The notes: generated by a model from the letters alone, not told the origin. Positions 43,218 through 52,134 are shown, numbered from the stretch's first letter. The stretch: 64,000 nucleotides of DNA from Hymenobacter rigui (GCF_003944715.1 NZ_RWIT01000004.1:310001-374000), one strand, 5' to 3'. Made by a program: numbers and translations.

Positions 43218-45611
43218 CTAGTAGCCGTAGGTATAGGCTTTTTCCTTGTAGCGGTATTCGTAGGTTTTGGTGAAGTGCATGTCGTTGATGATCATGTAAA
43301 TCTGCTTCACCTTTTGCTGCTGGTGCAGCTCGTTGATCTGGCTGATCAGGCCCTTATCCGTATAGTTCTGGCGCACCACGTACACGTTGGCATCCAGGTG
43401 GCGCAGCAGCATGAAGAACTCGGCCACGTAGCCGGTGGGCGGCGTATCCACAATCACATAGTCGTACTCGTCGCGCAGGCGATTCATCAGCTCTTCCATG
43501 CGCGGGCCTTCCAGCAGCTCCGTAGGGTTCTGCGGAATAGGGCCACAGCACAGCACATCCAGATTGCGCACCAGCGAAGGGTGGCGGCACTCTTCAAAGG
43601 TGCTCAGGCCCATGAGGTAGCTGCTCAGCCCATGCTCGGCGCAGGCGGCCTGCAGGTCGAAGTAGCTGGCAATGGTCGGGCGGCGCAGGTCGCATTCCAG
43701 TAGCAGCACCTTACGGCCACTCTGGGCCATTTCGGCGGCCAGGTTCACGGCACAGAAGGATTTGCCCTCGCCGGGTATGGAGGAGGTCACGCCAATCATT
43801 TTCTTATCGAGGCCGGCTGAGAGGTACTGCAGGTTTACCCGGATGGAGCGGAACGATTCGGCAATGGGACCTTTGGGGTCGCGCAACATTGTCTCCTTGT
43901 CCTGCTTGCTGCCGTGGGCCACCACGCCCAGCATGGGAATGGTGGTAATGCGCGACAGGTCTTCTTTGCTTTGAATCCGGCGGTTGGCTTTATCAATCAG
44001 CAGCGAAATACCCAGCGGCAGCGCCAGGCCTGCCACCAGGGCAATCAGGGCTACTACGCCCGGCTTGGGGGCCGTGGGGCCGTCGCCGTTCATGGCGGCT
44101 ACGTCCACCACTTTTTTGTCGGTGGCGTTGGTGGCCAGGGCAATAGCCGCTTCAGCACGCTTCTCAATCAGAAACTGGTAGTTCTTGTCGTTGAAATCGG
44201 TCTTGCTTTTCAGCGTGGCCAGCTGCCGCTCATTTTCGGGCAGCTTGCTCATGGTGCCGCGCACTTTGCTCAATTGGCCGTCCAGGTCGCGCAGGGCAAT
44301 GTCGGCGGCGCGGGTCATGTTGGCCAGCGTCTGGGTCAGGCTTTCCTTGGCTACCCGAATCCGCTCATCCAGAATGGTCACCATCGGGTTTTCGACGCTG
44401 GCATTCACGCCCAGGGCTGCCCGTTGGCTGTTTAGGTCAGTGAGCTGCAGAATCAGGTTGTTCACCACGGGGTCTTCAATACCGATGCTGCTAGGGGCTG
44501 CCAGCTGGCCCACGGCCTGGTGGGAGCGGAGGTACGCCAGCATATTCTGGTAGTACTTGCGGTTGGTGCTCACCTTGGCCCGCAGCATTTCCAGTTCGCC
44601 CTGCTGCTGGATACCACTGGCCGACTGCGCCCCGACATCCACCACCCCGCGCGCTGCCCGGAATGAGCTGAGCGCGGCCGTGGAACGGCGCAGCGAATCG
44701 GACATGTGCCCGATTTCCTTATCCAGGAAGGCTACCGTTTTCTGGCCCGTCACATTCTTGTCGTGCAGGTCATGTTCCACGTATTCCCGCATCAGGGTAT
44801 CCAGAAACTGCACTTCCTTCTGGGGTACCTTACCCTTGCTGGTCAGCTCCACAATGCGCGACTCCCGGTCGATGGGGCGCACGGCCAGGTGTTGCTGGTA
44901 TTCCCCAATCAGGCTGTTCTGGTCGCGCAGGGTTACAAAATACCGCTCCAGCGTGTTCTGAGCCGGGTATTTGGGTTCCTGCTGAAATACAGCCGTGAGC
45001 AGCGGCGTGCGCAGGGTGTCGCCGGGCCGCACCGTTTCGTTGATGTGCGGATTCAGCACTTCCCGGACCAGCTCACTGGTGGCCAGGTTGTAGAGTTTGC
45101 CCTTCGCCGCATCGGCCTGCACATGGTAGCGCCCGTCGGGCAGGGGCTCCACGTAAATGCGCACGCCCGTAAGCTGTGGAGCGTTAAGGTCCGGAATCAG
45201 GCGGAAAGGCACCGAGCCCATGGGCCGCTCCTCCACCTGAATGTCATTAAGAGAGTTCAGCCACGTGGTGGGCGCGGCATAGTATGCCGTGGCGAAGGGG
45301 AGCCGCTGCAGGGCCCGCTGCACCATATCGGCCGAGGTAAGCAGGCCTATTTCGTCCTCCATCTTGGTGCCTTTGTCCTTCACCTCCAGAATCTTGAGCA
45401 GCTCCTGTGCCTGTTTCGAGCCGGTGCCCTGGTCGCCCAGCAGCATGGTGGCGCGGAAGGCGTATTCCGGCTGCTTCACGCGCAGGTAGAAGAAGGCGGC
45501 GGCCCCGGCTATCAGCAACGAAATCAGAAACAGCGGCCAGCGGTGCCGCAACCGGAAAAACAGCTCGTGGAGGTCGAGTTCGTCGGCGGAGAGGTGTGGA
45601 CGTTGTTCCAT
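43218..45611 (-). CDS. wzc: Polysaccharide co-polymerase with tyrosine autokinase domain
   Basis: 797 residues. An N-terminal membrane segment at about 30-50 is followed by the Wzz-type chain-length domain, coiled-coil regions (about 260-480) and the second membrane segment near 525. The cytoplasmic BY-kinase domain has Walker A at about 612-618 (SIPGEGKS), Walker A' (LLLECDLRRP) and Walker B (YVIVDTPP). The C-terminal tail has six tyrosines in the last 15 residues (TYEYRYKEKAYTYGY), the autophosphorylation cluster. It controls chain length and export with Wza. It is co-transcribed with wza 54 bases upstream. Confidence 0.95.
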   Translation of the reverse strand: MEQRPHLSADELDLHELFFRLRHRWPLFLISLLIAGAAAFFYLRVKQPEYAFRATMLLGDQGTGSKQAQELLKILEVKDKGTKMEDEIGLLTSADMVQRALQRLPFATAYYAAPTTWLNSLNDIQVEERPMGSVPFRLIPDLNAPQLTGVRIYVEPLPDGRYHVQADAAKGKLYNLATSELVREVLNPHINETVRPGDTLRTPLLTAVFQQEPKYPAQNTLERYFVTLRDQNSLIGEYQQHLAVRPIDRESRIVELTSKGKVPQKEVQFLDTLMREYVEHDLHDKNVTGQKTVAFLDKEIGHMSDSLRRSTAALSSFRAARGVVDVGAQSASGIQQQGELEMLRAKVSTNRKYYQNMLAYLRSHQAVGQLAAPSSIGIEDPVVNNLILQLTDLNSQRAALGVNASVENPMVTILDERIRVAKESLTQTLANMTRAADIALRDLDGQLSKVRGTMSKLPENERQLATLKSKTDFNDKNYQFLIEKRAEAAIALATNATDKKVVDVAAMNGDGPTAPKPGVVALIALVAGLALPLGISLLIDKANRRIQSKEDLSRITTIPMLGVVAHGSKQDKETMLRDPKGPIAESFRSIRVNLQYLSAGLDKKMIGVTSSIPGEGKSFCAVNLAAEMAQSGRKVLLLECDLRRPTIASYFDLQAACAEHGLSSYLMGLSTFEECRHPSLVRNLDVLCCGPIPQNPTELLEGPRMEELMNRLRDEYDYVIVDTPPTGYVAEFFMLLRHLDANVYVVRQNYTDKGLISQINELHQQQKVKQIYMIINDMHFTKTYEYRYKEKAYTYGY

Positions 45612-45665
45612 TCCGATAGGCGTTTAATGGGATGAGGGGAAAAGCGACGGTGGCGGATAAGCAGG

Positions 45666-46451
45666 CTAGAGCACTTTCAGGTAATTGAGAATCAGCACCA
45701 CCGCAGATATTCCGGAGAATACTAGGGCCAGGTTGGTGGCATTGCCCCGGGCGGTGCGGGCCTGCATAGGCTCCACGTACAGGGCATCATTGGGCAGCAG
45801 GTAGAAGTAGGGCGAGGTAAGCAGGCCAGGGTCCGTGAGGTTCAGCAGCACTACTTCGGAGCCCTTGGCCGTCTGGCGGATCAGCTTCACGTTCTGGCGG
45901 TTGCCAAACTCGGTCAGGTCGCCGGCCAGGCCCAGGCCCTCCAGCACGGTACATTGCGCGTTGTACACAAAGTAGCGGCCCGGATTGCGCACCTCACCCA
46001 GCACCGTCACCTTAAAGGAGAGCAGCTTCACCAGCACGTTGGCGTCGCGTACAAACTTGCTCACCTGCTGCTGCACCGCCACCTGGGCTTCTTCCACCGT
46101 CAGGCCCTGCAGCTTCAGGCGGCCGGCCGTAGGCAGGTTAATGAAGCCCGTTTCATCCACGGAGTATCCCGTCAGAAACAGGTTGCCTGGGTCGCCGTTG
46201 AATACGGCCCGGGTGTCCACGGTATTGAACATGTCGTTGAGCTGGGTCTGCACGCTTTGCACCCGGATGCTAAGCACGTCACCGGGCTGGATGCGGTACT
46301 GCTGGCGGGCATTATCGGCCACTACCGGCGTGCGGGTATTGTACCCCTGGCCCTGTAGATACGGCAGGTTTCTCTGCGACACACAACTGCCCAGCATAAT
46401 CAGCAAAGGCAACCACAACAGCACACGACGAAGGAGGAGGGGCAGACGCAT
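45666..46451 (-). CDS. wza: Wza-type outer-membrane polysaccharide export lipoprotein
   Basis: 261 residues from ATG at 46451; an in-frame start at 46469 adds six residues. The lipoprotein signal ends LLIMLGSC, with the cysteine at about residue 24. A Poly_export domain follows: YRIQPGDVLSIRVQ, then the SLBB-like part with YSVDETGFINLPTAGRLKLQ and FKVTVLGEVRNPGRYFVYN. It ends in a hydrophobic stretch (LALVFSGISAVVLILNYLKVL). Shorter than E. coli Wza, as usual for Bacteroidota, and may form only part of the exit channel. It heads the operon. Confidence 0.92.
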   Translation of the reverse strand: MRLPLLLRRVLLWLPLLIMLGSCVSQRNLPYLQGQGYNTRTPVVADNARQQYRIQPGDVLSIRVQSVQTQLNDMFNTVDTRAVFNGDPGNLFLTGYSVDETGFINLPTAGRLKLQGLTVEEAQVAVQQQVSKFVRDANVLVKLLSFKVTVLGEVRNPGRYFVYNAQCTVLEGLGLAGDLTEFGNRQNVKLIRQTAKGSEVVLLNLTDPGLLTSPYFYLLPNDALYVEPMQARTARGNATNLALVFSGISAVVLILNYLKVL

Positions 46452-46725
46452 GGGGAGAGAGTAGAACAACTGATGAACTCAGCAGGAGAAGCTCAAAAAA
46501 TGAGTAGACCGCCATTTCGCTGCCTACGCATTAGTATTGAATATTTCCATAAACGTATTGGATTGAAACCGCAAAGTCAAGTTAATTTTAAATTATTCGG
46601 ATATTTTTTTGCATTGATAGAAGTGGATCGATTTTGAGGGCCGGAACAAGGTTTTGCGCCGAAACTCTGCTTCATCGGGCGGGGTACACTACCTTGCCGG
46701 GGTTGAACCCGTGTATTGCCCACCC

Positions 46726-47403
46726 ATGAAGATTCTGTTGGTTGAAGACGAACCGAAAGTGGCCTCCTTTCTGCACCAGGGCCTTACTGAGCAGCACCAC
46801 ACCGTTGATCTGGCTGCCGATGGGCTGCTGGGGCTTCGGCTGGCGCAATCCAACTCCTACGACCTGATCATTCTCGATACGCTGCTGCCGGGCCTGAGCG
46901 GACTGGAGGTATGCCGGCAGGTGCGCACTCAGGATACCAGCGTCCCTATTCTGATGCTCACGGCCCTGGGCGAAACCGACGATAAAATCCGGGGCCTCGA
47001 TGCCGGCGCCGACGATTACCTGGTGAAGCCGTTTGCGTTTCAGGAGCTGCTGGCCCGCATCCGGGCCCTCACGCGCCGCCGCCACGAGTCGCCCTCCGCC
47101 GATTTGGTGCTGCGCCTGGCCGACCTCACCCTCGACCCCAGCCGCAAAGTGGTACAGCGGGCCGGGCAAACCATTCAGCTCACTGCCCGCGAGTTTGCCC
47201 TGCTGGAGTACCTGCTGCGCAATCAGAATCGGGTAGTGTCGCGGGTGGATATCCTGGAGCACGTCTGGGAAACGTCCTTCGATACCGGCTCCAACGTCAT
47301 CGACGTGTACATCAACTTCCTGCGTAAAAAGCTCGATAAAGACTTCACCCCCAAGCTCATTCATACCCTGGTGGGCATGGGTTACGTGATGAAGGAAGAG
47401 TAG
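46726..47403 (+). CDS. OmpR/PhoB-family response regulator
   Basis: 225 residues from ATG at 46726. Receiver domain about 1-120 with acidic pocket (Glu7, Asp8), phosphoacceptor Asp51 (LIILDTLLPG), Thr79 and Lys101 (LVKPF). The winged-helix output domain covers about 130-225 (TAREFALLEYLLRNQNRVVS, RKKLDK, GYVMKEE). It is divergent from wza by 274 bases and paired with the histidine kinase gene downstream. Likely targets include the SulP gene promoter at 49117, where 11-bp direct repeats of the PhoB/OmpR type are present. Confidence 0.95.
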   Translation: MKILLVEDEPKVASFLHQGLTEQHHTVDLAADGLLGLRLAQSNSYDLIILDTLLPGLSGLEVCRQVRTQDTSVPILMLTALGETDDKIRGLDAGADDYLVKPFAFQELLARIRALTRRRHESPSADLVLRLADLTLDPSRKVVQRAGQTIQLTAREFALLEYLLRNQNRVVSRVDILEHVWETSFDTGSNVIDVYINFLRKKLDKDFTPKLIHTLVGMGYVMKEE

Positions 47404-47438
47404 TGAATGAGTTGTCAGTTGCTGGTTGTCAGTTGTTA

Positions 47439-47589
47439 GGCTGTGTCTGAAAACTCTCAAACAGTCATGCTGAGCTTGTCGAAGCATCTCTACCGCTTCA
47501 TTGAAATGTTGCTGTCACGAAGCGGTAGAGATGCTTCGACAAGCTCAGCATGACCGTAGCAGATTAGAACCGACTTTTCAGACACATCC
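47439..47589. mobile_element. MITE-like element with 15-bp inverted ends and TA flanks
   Basis: GGCTGTGTCTGAAAA at 47439-47453 is repeated inverted as TTTTCAGACACATCC at 47575-47589, one mismatch. TA flanks both sides (47437-47438 and 47590-47591), the duplication expected of IS630/Tc1-type or some IS5-type insertions. At 151 bp it codes for nothing and would need a transposase in trans. The interior is palindrome copy E. Confidence 0.55.
47464..47554. repeat. REP-like palindromic element, copy E
   Basis: Starts GTCATGCTGAGCTTGTCGAA and ends TTCGACAAGCTCAGCATGAC, with GCATCTCTACCGCTTC arms. Nearly the same as copies C and F. Confidence 0.88.
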
Positions 47590-47647
47590 TAGTATAGTTC
47601 TGACAACGAGCAACTGACAACTGATAACCAGCAACTAGCAACTAAAA

Positions 47648-49054
47648 ATGTCCATCCGTACCCGCCTGACGCTGCAGTTTGTAGCTATTCTGGTTGTGAC
47701 GCTGCTGCTGTTTTCGGCGGTGATTTACTTCTTCACGCATCAGTCGCGGCGGGAGGCGTTTAGTGAGAGCCTGTTTGCCCGGGCCCGTATTGTGGCCCAC
47801 GTGTACCTGGATGGCACCCGCCGCAGCGACGAAGCCAGCCGGGCCACCTACCGCCGCTACCTGCGGCAGTTTTACCGCACCCTCCCCGAGGAAGAGGTGC
47901 GCGTGTTCGATACCCGCAACCAGGTAGTGTTTGAAGAGGGTTTGGCGGGCCGCGAAGCCGTGCCGCGGGGCCTGTTGCGGGCCGTGCGTACCGATGGCCG
48001 CGAGGTGGTGCTGGAAGATGAATACCGCCAGACCGTGGGGCTGCTCTACCGCGACGCCGTGCGCGGCGACTTTGTGGTGGTGGCCTCTTCCGTGGATGCC
48101 GACAGCCGCCAGAAGCTGCAGGATTTGCTGACGGTGCTCACCTTTGGGCTCCTGGCCTCGTTTGTAATAGTAGGAATCGGGGGCTGGTTTTTTGCCGGGC
48201 AGGCTCTTAAGCCCATGAAGCGCATCATTCAGGAAGTGGACAGCATCACGGCCTCCGACCTGCACCGCCGCCTGTCGCAGGCCGATGGGCAGGATGAGGT
48301 GTCCCTGCTGGCCCAACGCTTCAACAGCCTGCTCAACCGCCTCGAAACGGCCTTTGCCGGGCAGCGGACCTTCGTGCGCGACGCTTCTCACGAGCTGCGT
48401 ACCCCGCTGGCAGCTATTATCGGGCAACTGGAAGTGGCGCTGCTGCAGCAGGAGCGCAGCCCACAGGAATACCGCCGGGTAGTGCAAAGCACCCTGGATG
48501 CTGCCCGCCTGCTGAAAGACCTCACCAACGGCCTGCTGCAGATTGCCCGCGCCTCCGACGACCCCTCGCAGGTACCCCGCACGCTGGTGCGCCTGGATGA
48601 GCTGCTGCTGCAGGCGCACGAGGAGGTACACCGCCGCCACCCCACCTGCCGCATCGACCTGGATTTTGGGGAGTCGCCGGATGCGCCGCGCCGCGTGCCG
48701 TACGGGGTGCTGGGTAATGAGGCGCTGTTACTTTCAGCCTTCCTGAATATTCTGGAAAATGCCTGTAAGTTTTCCGCCGGATGCACGTACCCCGTAGTGG
48801 CCACCCTCATCACCTCGCGTACCCGGGTGCGCCTCACCGTACGCGACCGGGGCATGGGCATGACGGAGGCTGACCGGCAGCAGGTATTTGTGCCGTTCTT
48901 CCGGGCCGAGTCGGTTCGAACGGTGCCGGGACACGGTATCGGGCTGCCGCTTACCGCCAAAATTATGGAACTGCATGAGGGCGAAATCAGGGTGGAAAGT
49001 GAACTGGGGCACGGTACGGCCGTTACCCTGGATCTGCCCACGGCTACCGTATAA
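47648..49054 (+). CDS. Sensor histidine kinase
   Basis: 468 residues. TM1 at about 9-28, a periplasmic sensor of some 130 residues, TM2 at about 160-180, then HAMP. The dimerisation helix carries His248 (FVRDASHELRTPLAAIIGQ). The ATPase domain has the N box FLNILENACKFS, G1 DRGMGM and G2 GHGIGLPLT. It should phosphorylate the response regulator upstream. The sensor domain has no recognised family; the signal is unknown. The gene is separated from the regulator by a 244-base spacer full of nested repeats, unusual for a two-component pair. Confidence 0.93.
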   Translation: MSIRTRLTLQFVAILVVTLLLFSAVIYFFTHQSRREAFSESLFARARIVAHVYLDGTRRSDEASRATYRRYLRQFYRTLPEEEVRVFDTRNQVVFEEGLAGREAVPRGLLRAVRTDGREVVLEDEYRQTVGLLYRDAVRGDFVVVASSVDADSRQKLQDLLTVLTFGLLASFVIVGIGGWFFAGQALKPMKRIIQEVDSITASDLHRRLSQADGQDEVSLLAQRFNSLLNRLETAFAGQRTFVRDASHELRTPLAAIIGQLEVALLQQERSPQEYRRVVQSTLDAARLLKDLTNGLLQIARASDDPSQVPRTLVRLDELLLQAHEEVHRRHPTCRIDLDFGESPDAPRRVPYGVLGNEALLLSAFLNILENACKFSAGCTYPVVATLITSRTRVRLTVRDRGMGMTEADRQQVFVPFFRAESVRTVPGHGIGLPLTAKIMELHEGEIRVESELGHGTAVTLDLPTATV

Positions 49055-49116
49055 ACAGCCGTCTTTGAAAAGGAGGATTATTGCCAATGTAATGTTCTGA
49101 AAGTGAATATTTTATG

Positions 49117-49160
49117 TTTTTAATTAGTTTTTAATTCGCTTTTAATTAGGTCTTAACGAC
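49117..49160 (+). promoter_or_regulatory. Three 11-bp phased direct repeats, response-regulator type
   Basis: TTTTTAATTAG at 49117, TTTTTAATTCG at 49128 and CTTTTAATTAG at 49139 follow each other without a gap. A degenerate fourth unit (GTCTTAACGAC) begins at 49150. Eleven-base tandem half-sites are the binding pattern of OmpR/PhoB-type regulators. A regulator and kinase of that class are encoded just upstream. The repeats end 8 to 18 bases before the -7 box TAGACTTG at 49168-49175. Confidence 0.6.
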
Positions 49161-49167
49161 GCGGCCG

Positions 49168-49175
49168 TAGACTTG
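49168..49175 (+). promoter_or_regulatory. -7 element of the SulP gene
   Basis: TAGACTTG, one mismatch to TAnnTTTG, with no good -33 TTTG. The phased repeats occupy the -33 zone, as expected for an activator-dependent promoter. Confidence 0.4.
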
Positions 49176-49241
49176 CATTAAACCTACTGGGTGCAACCGC
49201 ATTTCAGTGGGTTTCTGACCTTCTCTGCCTCCCCTCGTTGT

Positions 49242-50849
49242 ATGTTAGATGTTGCCGAATCAGCCGCAACCACCACGGCCCGCACACCCGCTGGTGTGCC
49301 TTCGTCGCCTTGGAAATCGTTGAGCAAAGACCTACCGGCGGGCCTGGTTGTGTTTCTGGTGGCGTTGCCGCTTTGCCTGGGTATTTCCCTGGCCTCCGGG
49401 GCGCCGCTGCTGGCCGGGGTTATTGCCGGTATCGTGGGCGGTCTGCTGGTGTCGTGGATCAGCAACTCGCCCCTGAGCGTGAGTGGTCCGGCGGCCGGCC
49501 TTACCAGTATTGTGCTGGCCTCTCTCGCTACGCTCCAATCGTTTGAGGCAGTGCTGGCGGCCGTGGTAGTGGCCGGGGTTATTCAGGTAGTGCTGGGCGC
49601 GCTGAAAGCGGGCATCGTGGGCATGTACTTTCCTACGTCCGTAATCCGGGGCATGCTGGCCGCCATTGGTCTTACGCTCATTCTCAAGCAGATTCCGCAC
49701 CTAGTTGGGGCCGACGCCGACTATTTCGAGGACATGACCTTTCTGCAGTTTGACGGCCAGAACACGTTTTCGGCCATCGAAAAAGCTATGGAAGGCATCG
49801 GGGCCGGTTCGGCACTGGTAGGGCTGGTATCGTTAGGCGTGCTGCTCTTCTGGGACCGAACGGTTACTAAGCACCTGCGTTTTTTGCGGCTGGTGCCCGG
49901 TGCGCTGGTGGTGGTACTGTTATCCATCGGCCTCAATAATTTGCTGGATGAAGCGGCCCCGGTGTTGCGCATCCGGCCGCAGCACCTAGTGAATCTGCCC
50001 AACATCACCTCCTGGCAGGATTTTATCGGGTCCTTTACCCAGCCTGATTGGAGTGCCCTGCAGCGGCCGGGCTTTCTGACGGTGGCGTTTACCATTGCCA
50101 TTGTGGCCTCCCTGGAGTCCTTGCTCAGCGTGAAGGCCGTAGATAAACTGGATCCGCACAAGCGCGTAACGCCCACCAACCGGGAGTTGATGGCGCAGGG
50201 GGCCGGTAATATTATCAGCGGCCTGTTGGGGGGGCTGCCCATTACGGCAGTTATTGTGCGCAGTTCAGCCAACATCAACGCTGGCGGACAAACTCGGATG
50301 TCGGCGTTTTTTCACGGGATTCTGCTGCTGGTGAGCCTCCTGTTTCTGGAGTCAGTACTGAATCAGGTGCCGTACTCCGCGCTGGCGGCCGTGCTGCTGG
50401 TGGTGGGTTACAAGCTAACCAAGCCCGAGCTGTATATCACCCAGTGGCGGCTTGGCTGGCAGCAGTTTCTGCCGTTCATTGTCACCATCCTCGCCATTCT
50501 GTTCACTGATTTGCTCAAGGGCGTATCCGTAGGACTGGCCATCGGTATCTTCTACATTCTCAAGGCCAATTACGAGTCAGCCTACTTCCTGAGTAAGCCC
50601 GCCGCTATGCAGCCCGGCCCCATTCATTTGAAGCTGTCCGAGCAGGTTACATTTCTCAACAAAGCCAGCATTGTACAGGTGCTGGACGACCTGCCCGACG
50701 ATACCCAGGTGCTCATAGACGGCAGCAACTCCTCGTTCATTGATTACGACGTGCTGGAAGCCATTGAAAATTTCCGGCTGGCAGCCTCCGAGCGGGGCAT
50801 CCGGCTGGAGCTGCGGGATATTCCGCAGGTGCAGGTGCTGGGCCACTAG
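49242..50849 (+). CDS. SulP-family inorganic anion transporter with STAS domain
   Basis: 535 residues from ATG at 49242; in-frame codons upstream overlap the promoter. About 11 to 14 membrane segments begin with KDLPAGLVVFLVALPLCLGI, the SulP/SLC26 start. SVSGPAAGLTSIVLASLATL is the conserved anion-binding half-helix, and GLLGGLPITAVIVRSSANIN is the family motif near TM8-10. A STAS domain follows from about 440 to 535. Bacteroidota proteins of this group can carry bicarbonate or sulfate; the anion is not predictable. Regulation by the upstream two-component system is suggested by the repeats at 49117. Confidence 0.9.
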   Translation: MLDVAESAATTTARTPAGVPSSPWKSLSKDLPAGLVVFLVALPLCLGISLASGAPLLAGVIAGIVGGLLVSWISNSPLSVSGPAAGLTSIVLASLATLQSFEAVLAAVVVAGVIQVVLGALKAGIVGMYFPTSVIRGMLAAIGLTLILKQIPHLVGADADYFEDMTFLQFDGQNTFSAIEKAMEGIGAGSALVGLVSLGVLLFWDRTVTKHLRFLRLVPGALVVVLLSIGLNNLLDEAAPVLRIRPQHLVNLPNITSWQDFIGSFTQPDWSALQRPGFLTVAFTIAIVASLESLLSVKAVDKLDPHKRVTPTNRELMAQGAGNIISGLLGGLPITAVIVRSSANINAGGQTRMSAFFHGILLLVSLLFLESVLNQVPYSALAAVLLVVGYKLTKPELYITQWRLGWQQFLPFIVTILAILFTDLLKGVSVGLAIGIFYILKANYESAYFLSKPAAMQPGPIHLKLSEQVTFLNKASIVQVLDDLPDDTQVLIDGSNSSFIDYDVLEAIENFRLAASERGIRLELRDIPQVQVLGH

Positions 50850-50976
50850 CCCGGGCCTCATAGCCATTTTGCTGCCCGGATCGGGCACCGCGTGCATCAG
50901 GCCGCCTACGGGCAGCGGGTGCCGCACAAACATCATCGGGCGTAGTCTGAGGGGAGTGCGCTTTCGATGTGTGGAA

Positions 50977-51008
50977 CCGGCCTATCCATTGGATAGGTCG
51001 GTTTTTTT
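50977..51008 (+). terminator. Intrinsic terminator after the SulP gene
   Basis: CCGGCCTATCC, loop ATT, GGATAGGTCGG, then seven T residues. The 128 bases between the SulP stop and this hairpin show no gene. Confidence 0.88.
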
Positions 51009-51125
51009 ATGCTTTGCCTGGGCTTTACTTTACAGCCGGTTTTAAGAAAAAATATGACCGGAAACAGGCCTAAGCCCAACGGTTCTGCGTAGGCAGAAGC
51101 TCCCTCAACAACTGAATGACCGCGT

Positions 51126-52073
51126 ATGAATGCCATTTATTTCACCGAATACGGCCCGGCCGATGTACTCCGCTACGGCGAACAGCCAACTCCCACGCCC
51201 AAATCCGACCAGATCCTGGTGCGAGTGCGGGCCAGCAGCATCAACCCTATTGATTGGAAAGTGCGCAATGGTGATATGAAGCTCATTACTGGCCAGCGCT
51301 TTCCCAAGATTCCGGGCCGCGACGTGGCGGGGGAGGTAGCTGCCGTGGGCAGCCACGTAACCCGCTTCAAAACAGGCGACCGGGTGTACGGCATGCCCAA
51401 TGACGGCGTGGGCAGCGCCAATGCCGAGTACGCTGTGCTGGCCGATTCGGTAGCGGCATTTATTCCGGAGAAGATTTCCTTTGAAGAAGCTGGTGCTGTG
51501 CCGCTGGCGGCCCTTACCGCCCTGCAGGCCCTGCACGACCACGGCCAACTGCTCTCCGGCGACCGGGTGCTGATAAACGGCGCTTCGGGTGGAGTAGGTA
51601 CCTTCGCCATTCAGATTGCCAAGGCCCTGGGGGCCGGCGAGGTAACCGGCGTGTGCGGCCCCGATAACGCAGAGCTGGTACGCAGCCTGGGAGCCGATAA
51701 AGTGCTGAACCACGAGGAGCAGGACTTCACCAAAAACCGGAGCCACTACGATATTGTGTTTGATGCCGTGGGCAAGAGCAGCTTTACGGCTTGCCAGCAC
51801 GCGCTGCGCCGCAACGGCCGCTATGTAACTACCACGCCAGAGCCCAGTGTTCTAATCACTGATAAACTGGCGGCGGCCCTTTCCACCAAATCGGCGCACA
51901 TGTTCTTCGCTAAGGAACGCGGCACCGATCTGGCCCTGATTTCGGCCTGGTTGCAGGCGGGTACTATTCGGGTAGTAATTGATAAGACGTTTCCGCTGCA
52001 GGAAACTGCCGAAGCCCACAAGTACAGCGAAACCGGCCGCGCCGCCGGGAAAATTGTGCTGACCGTAGAGTAA
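51126..52073 (+). CDS. Zinc-independent NADP-dependent MDR oxidoreductase (quinone reductase-like)
   Basis: 315 residues. The GroES-like part has ILVRVRASSINPIDWKVRNG and FPKIPGRDVAGEVAAVG. The coenzyme domain has ALTALQALHDHGQL and LINGASGGVGTFAIQIAKAL. The zinc ligands of alcohol dehydrogenases are absent. The family reduces quinones or alkenals with NADPH. No operon partner is evident; a strong palindrome follows at 52090. Confidence 0.9.
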   Translation: MNAIYFTEYGPADVLRYGEQPTPTPKSDQILVRVRASSINPIDWKVRNGDMKLITGQRFPKIPGRDVAGEVAAVGSHVTRFKTGDRVYGMPNDGVGSANAEYAVLADSVAAFIPEKISFEEAGAVPLAALTALQALHDHGQLLSGDRVLINGASGGVGTFAIQIAKALGAGEVTGVCGPDNAELVRSLGADKVLNHEEQDFTKNRSHYDIVFDAVGKSSFTACQHALRRNGRYVTTTPEPSVLITDKLAAALSTKSAHMFFAKERGTDLALISAWLQAGTIRVVIDKTFPLQETAEAHKYSETGRAAGKIVLTVE

Positions 52074-52089
52074 GCAATTCCAGCCGAAA

Positions 52090-52134
52090 ACGAAGGTACT
52101 CAAATGCAACTTAGTTGCATTTGAGTACCTTCGT
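52090..52134. promoter_or_regulatory. Perfect 21-bp palindrome, likely operator over a promoter
   Basis: Arms of 21 bases pair perfectly around TTA. The centre is ATGCAACTTAGTTGCAT. Each arm contains TACCTTCG, close to the -7 element TACCTTTG of the Fur-type gene, and on the + strand it lies at 52126-52133, in place to start transcription for the gene at 52197. A repressor bound here would block that promoter. It lacks a T-run, so a terminator is less likely. Confidence 0.5.

Larger units (their letters stand above)
47410..47645. repeat. Outer word-repeat hairpin between the regulator and kinase genes
   Basis: Left arm 47410-47436 (GTTGTCAGTTGCTGGTTGTC) and right arm 47599-47645 (CAACTGACAACTGATAACC and more) are complementary word repeats. 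They enclose a MITE-like element, which encloses palindrome copy E. Confidence 0.65.
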
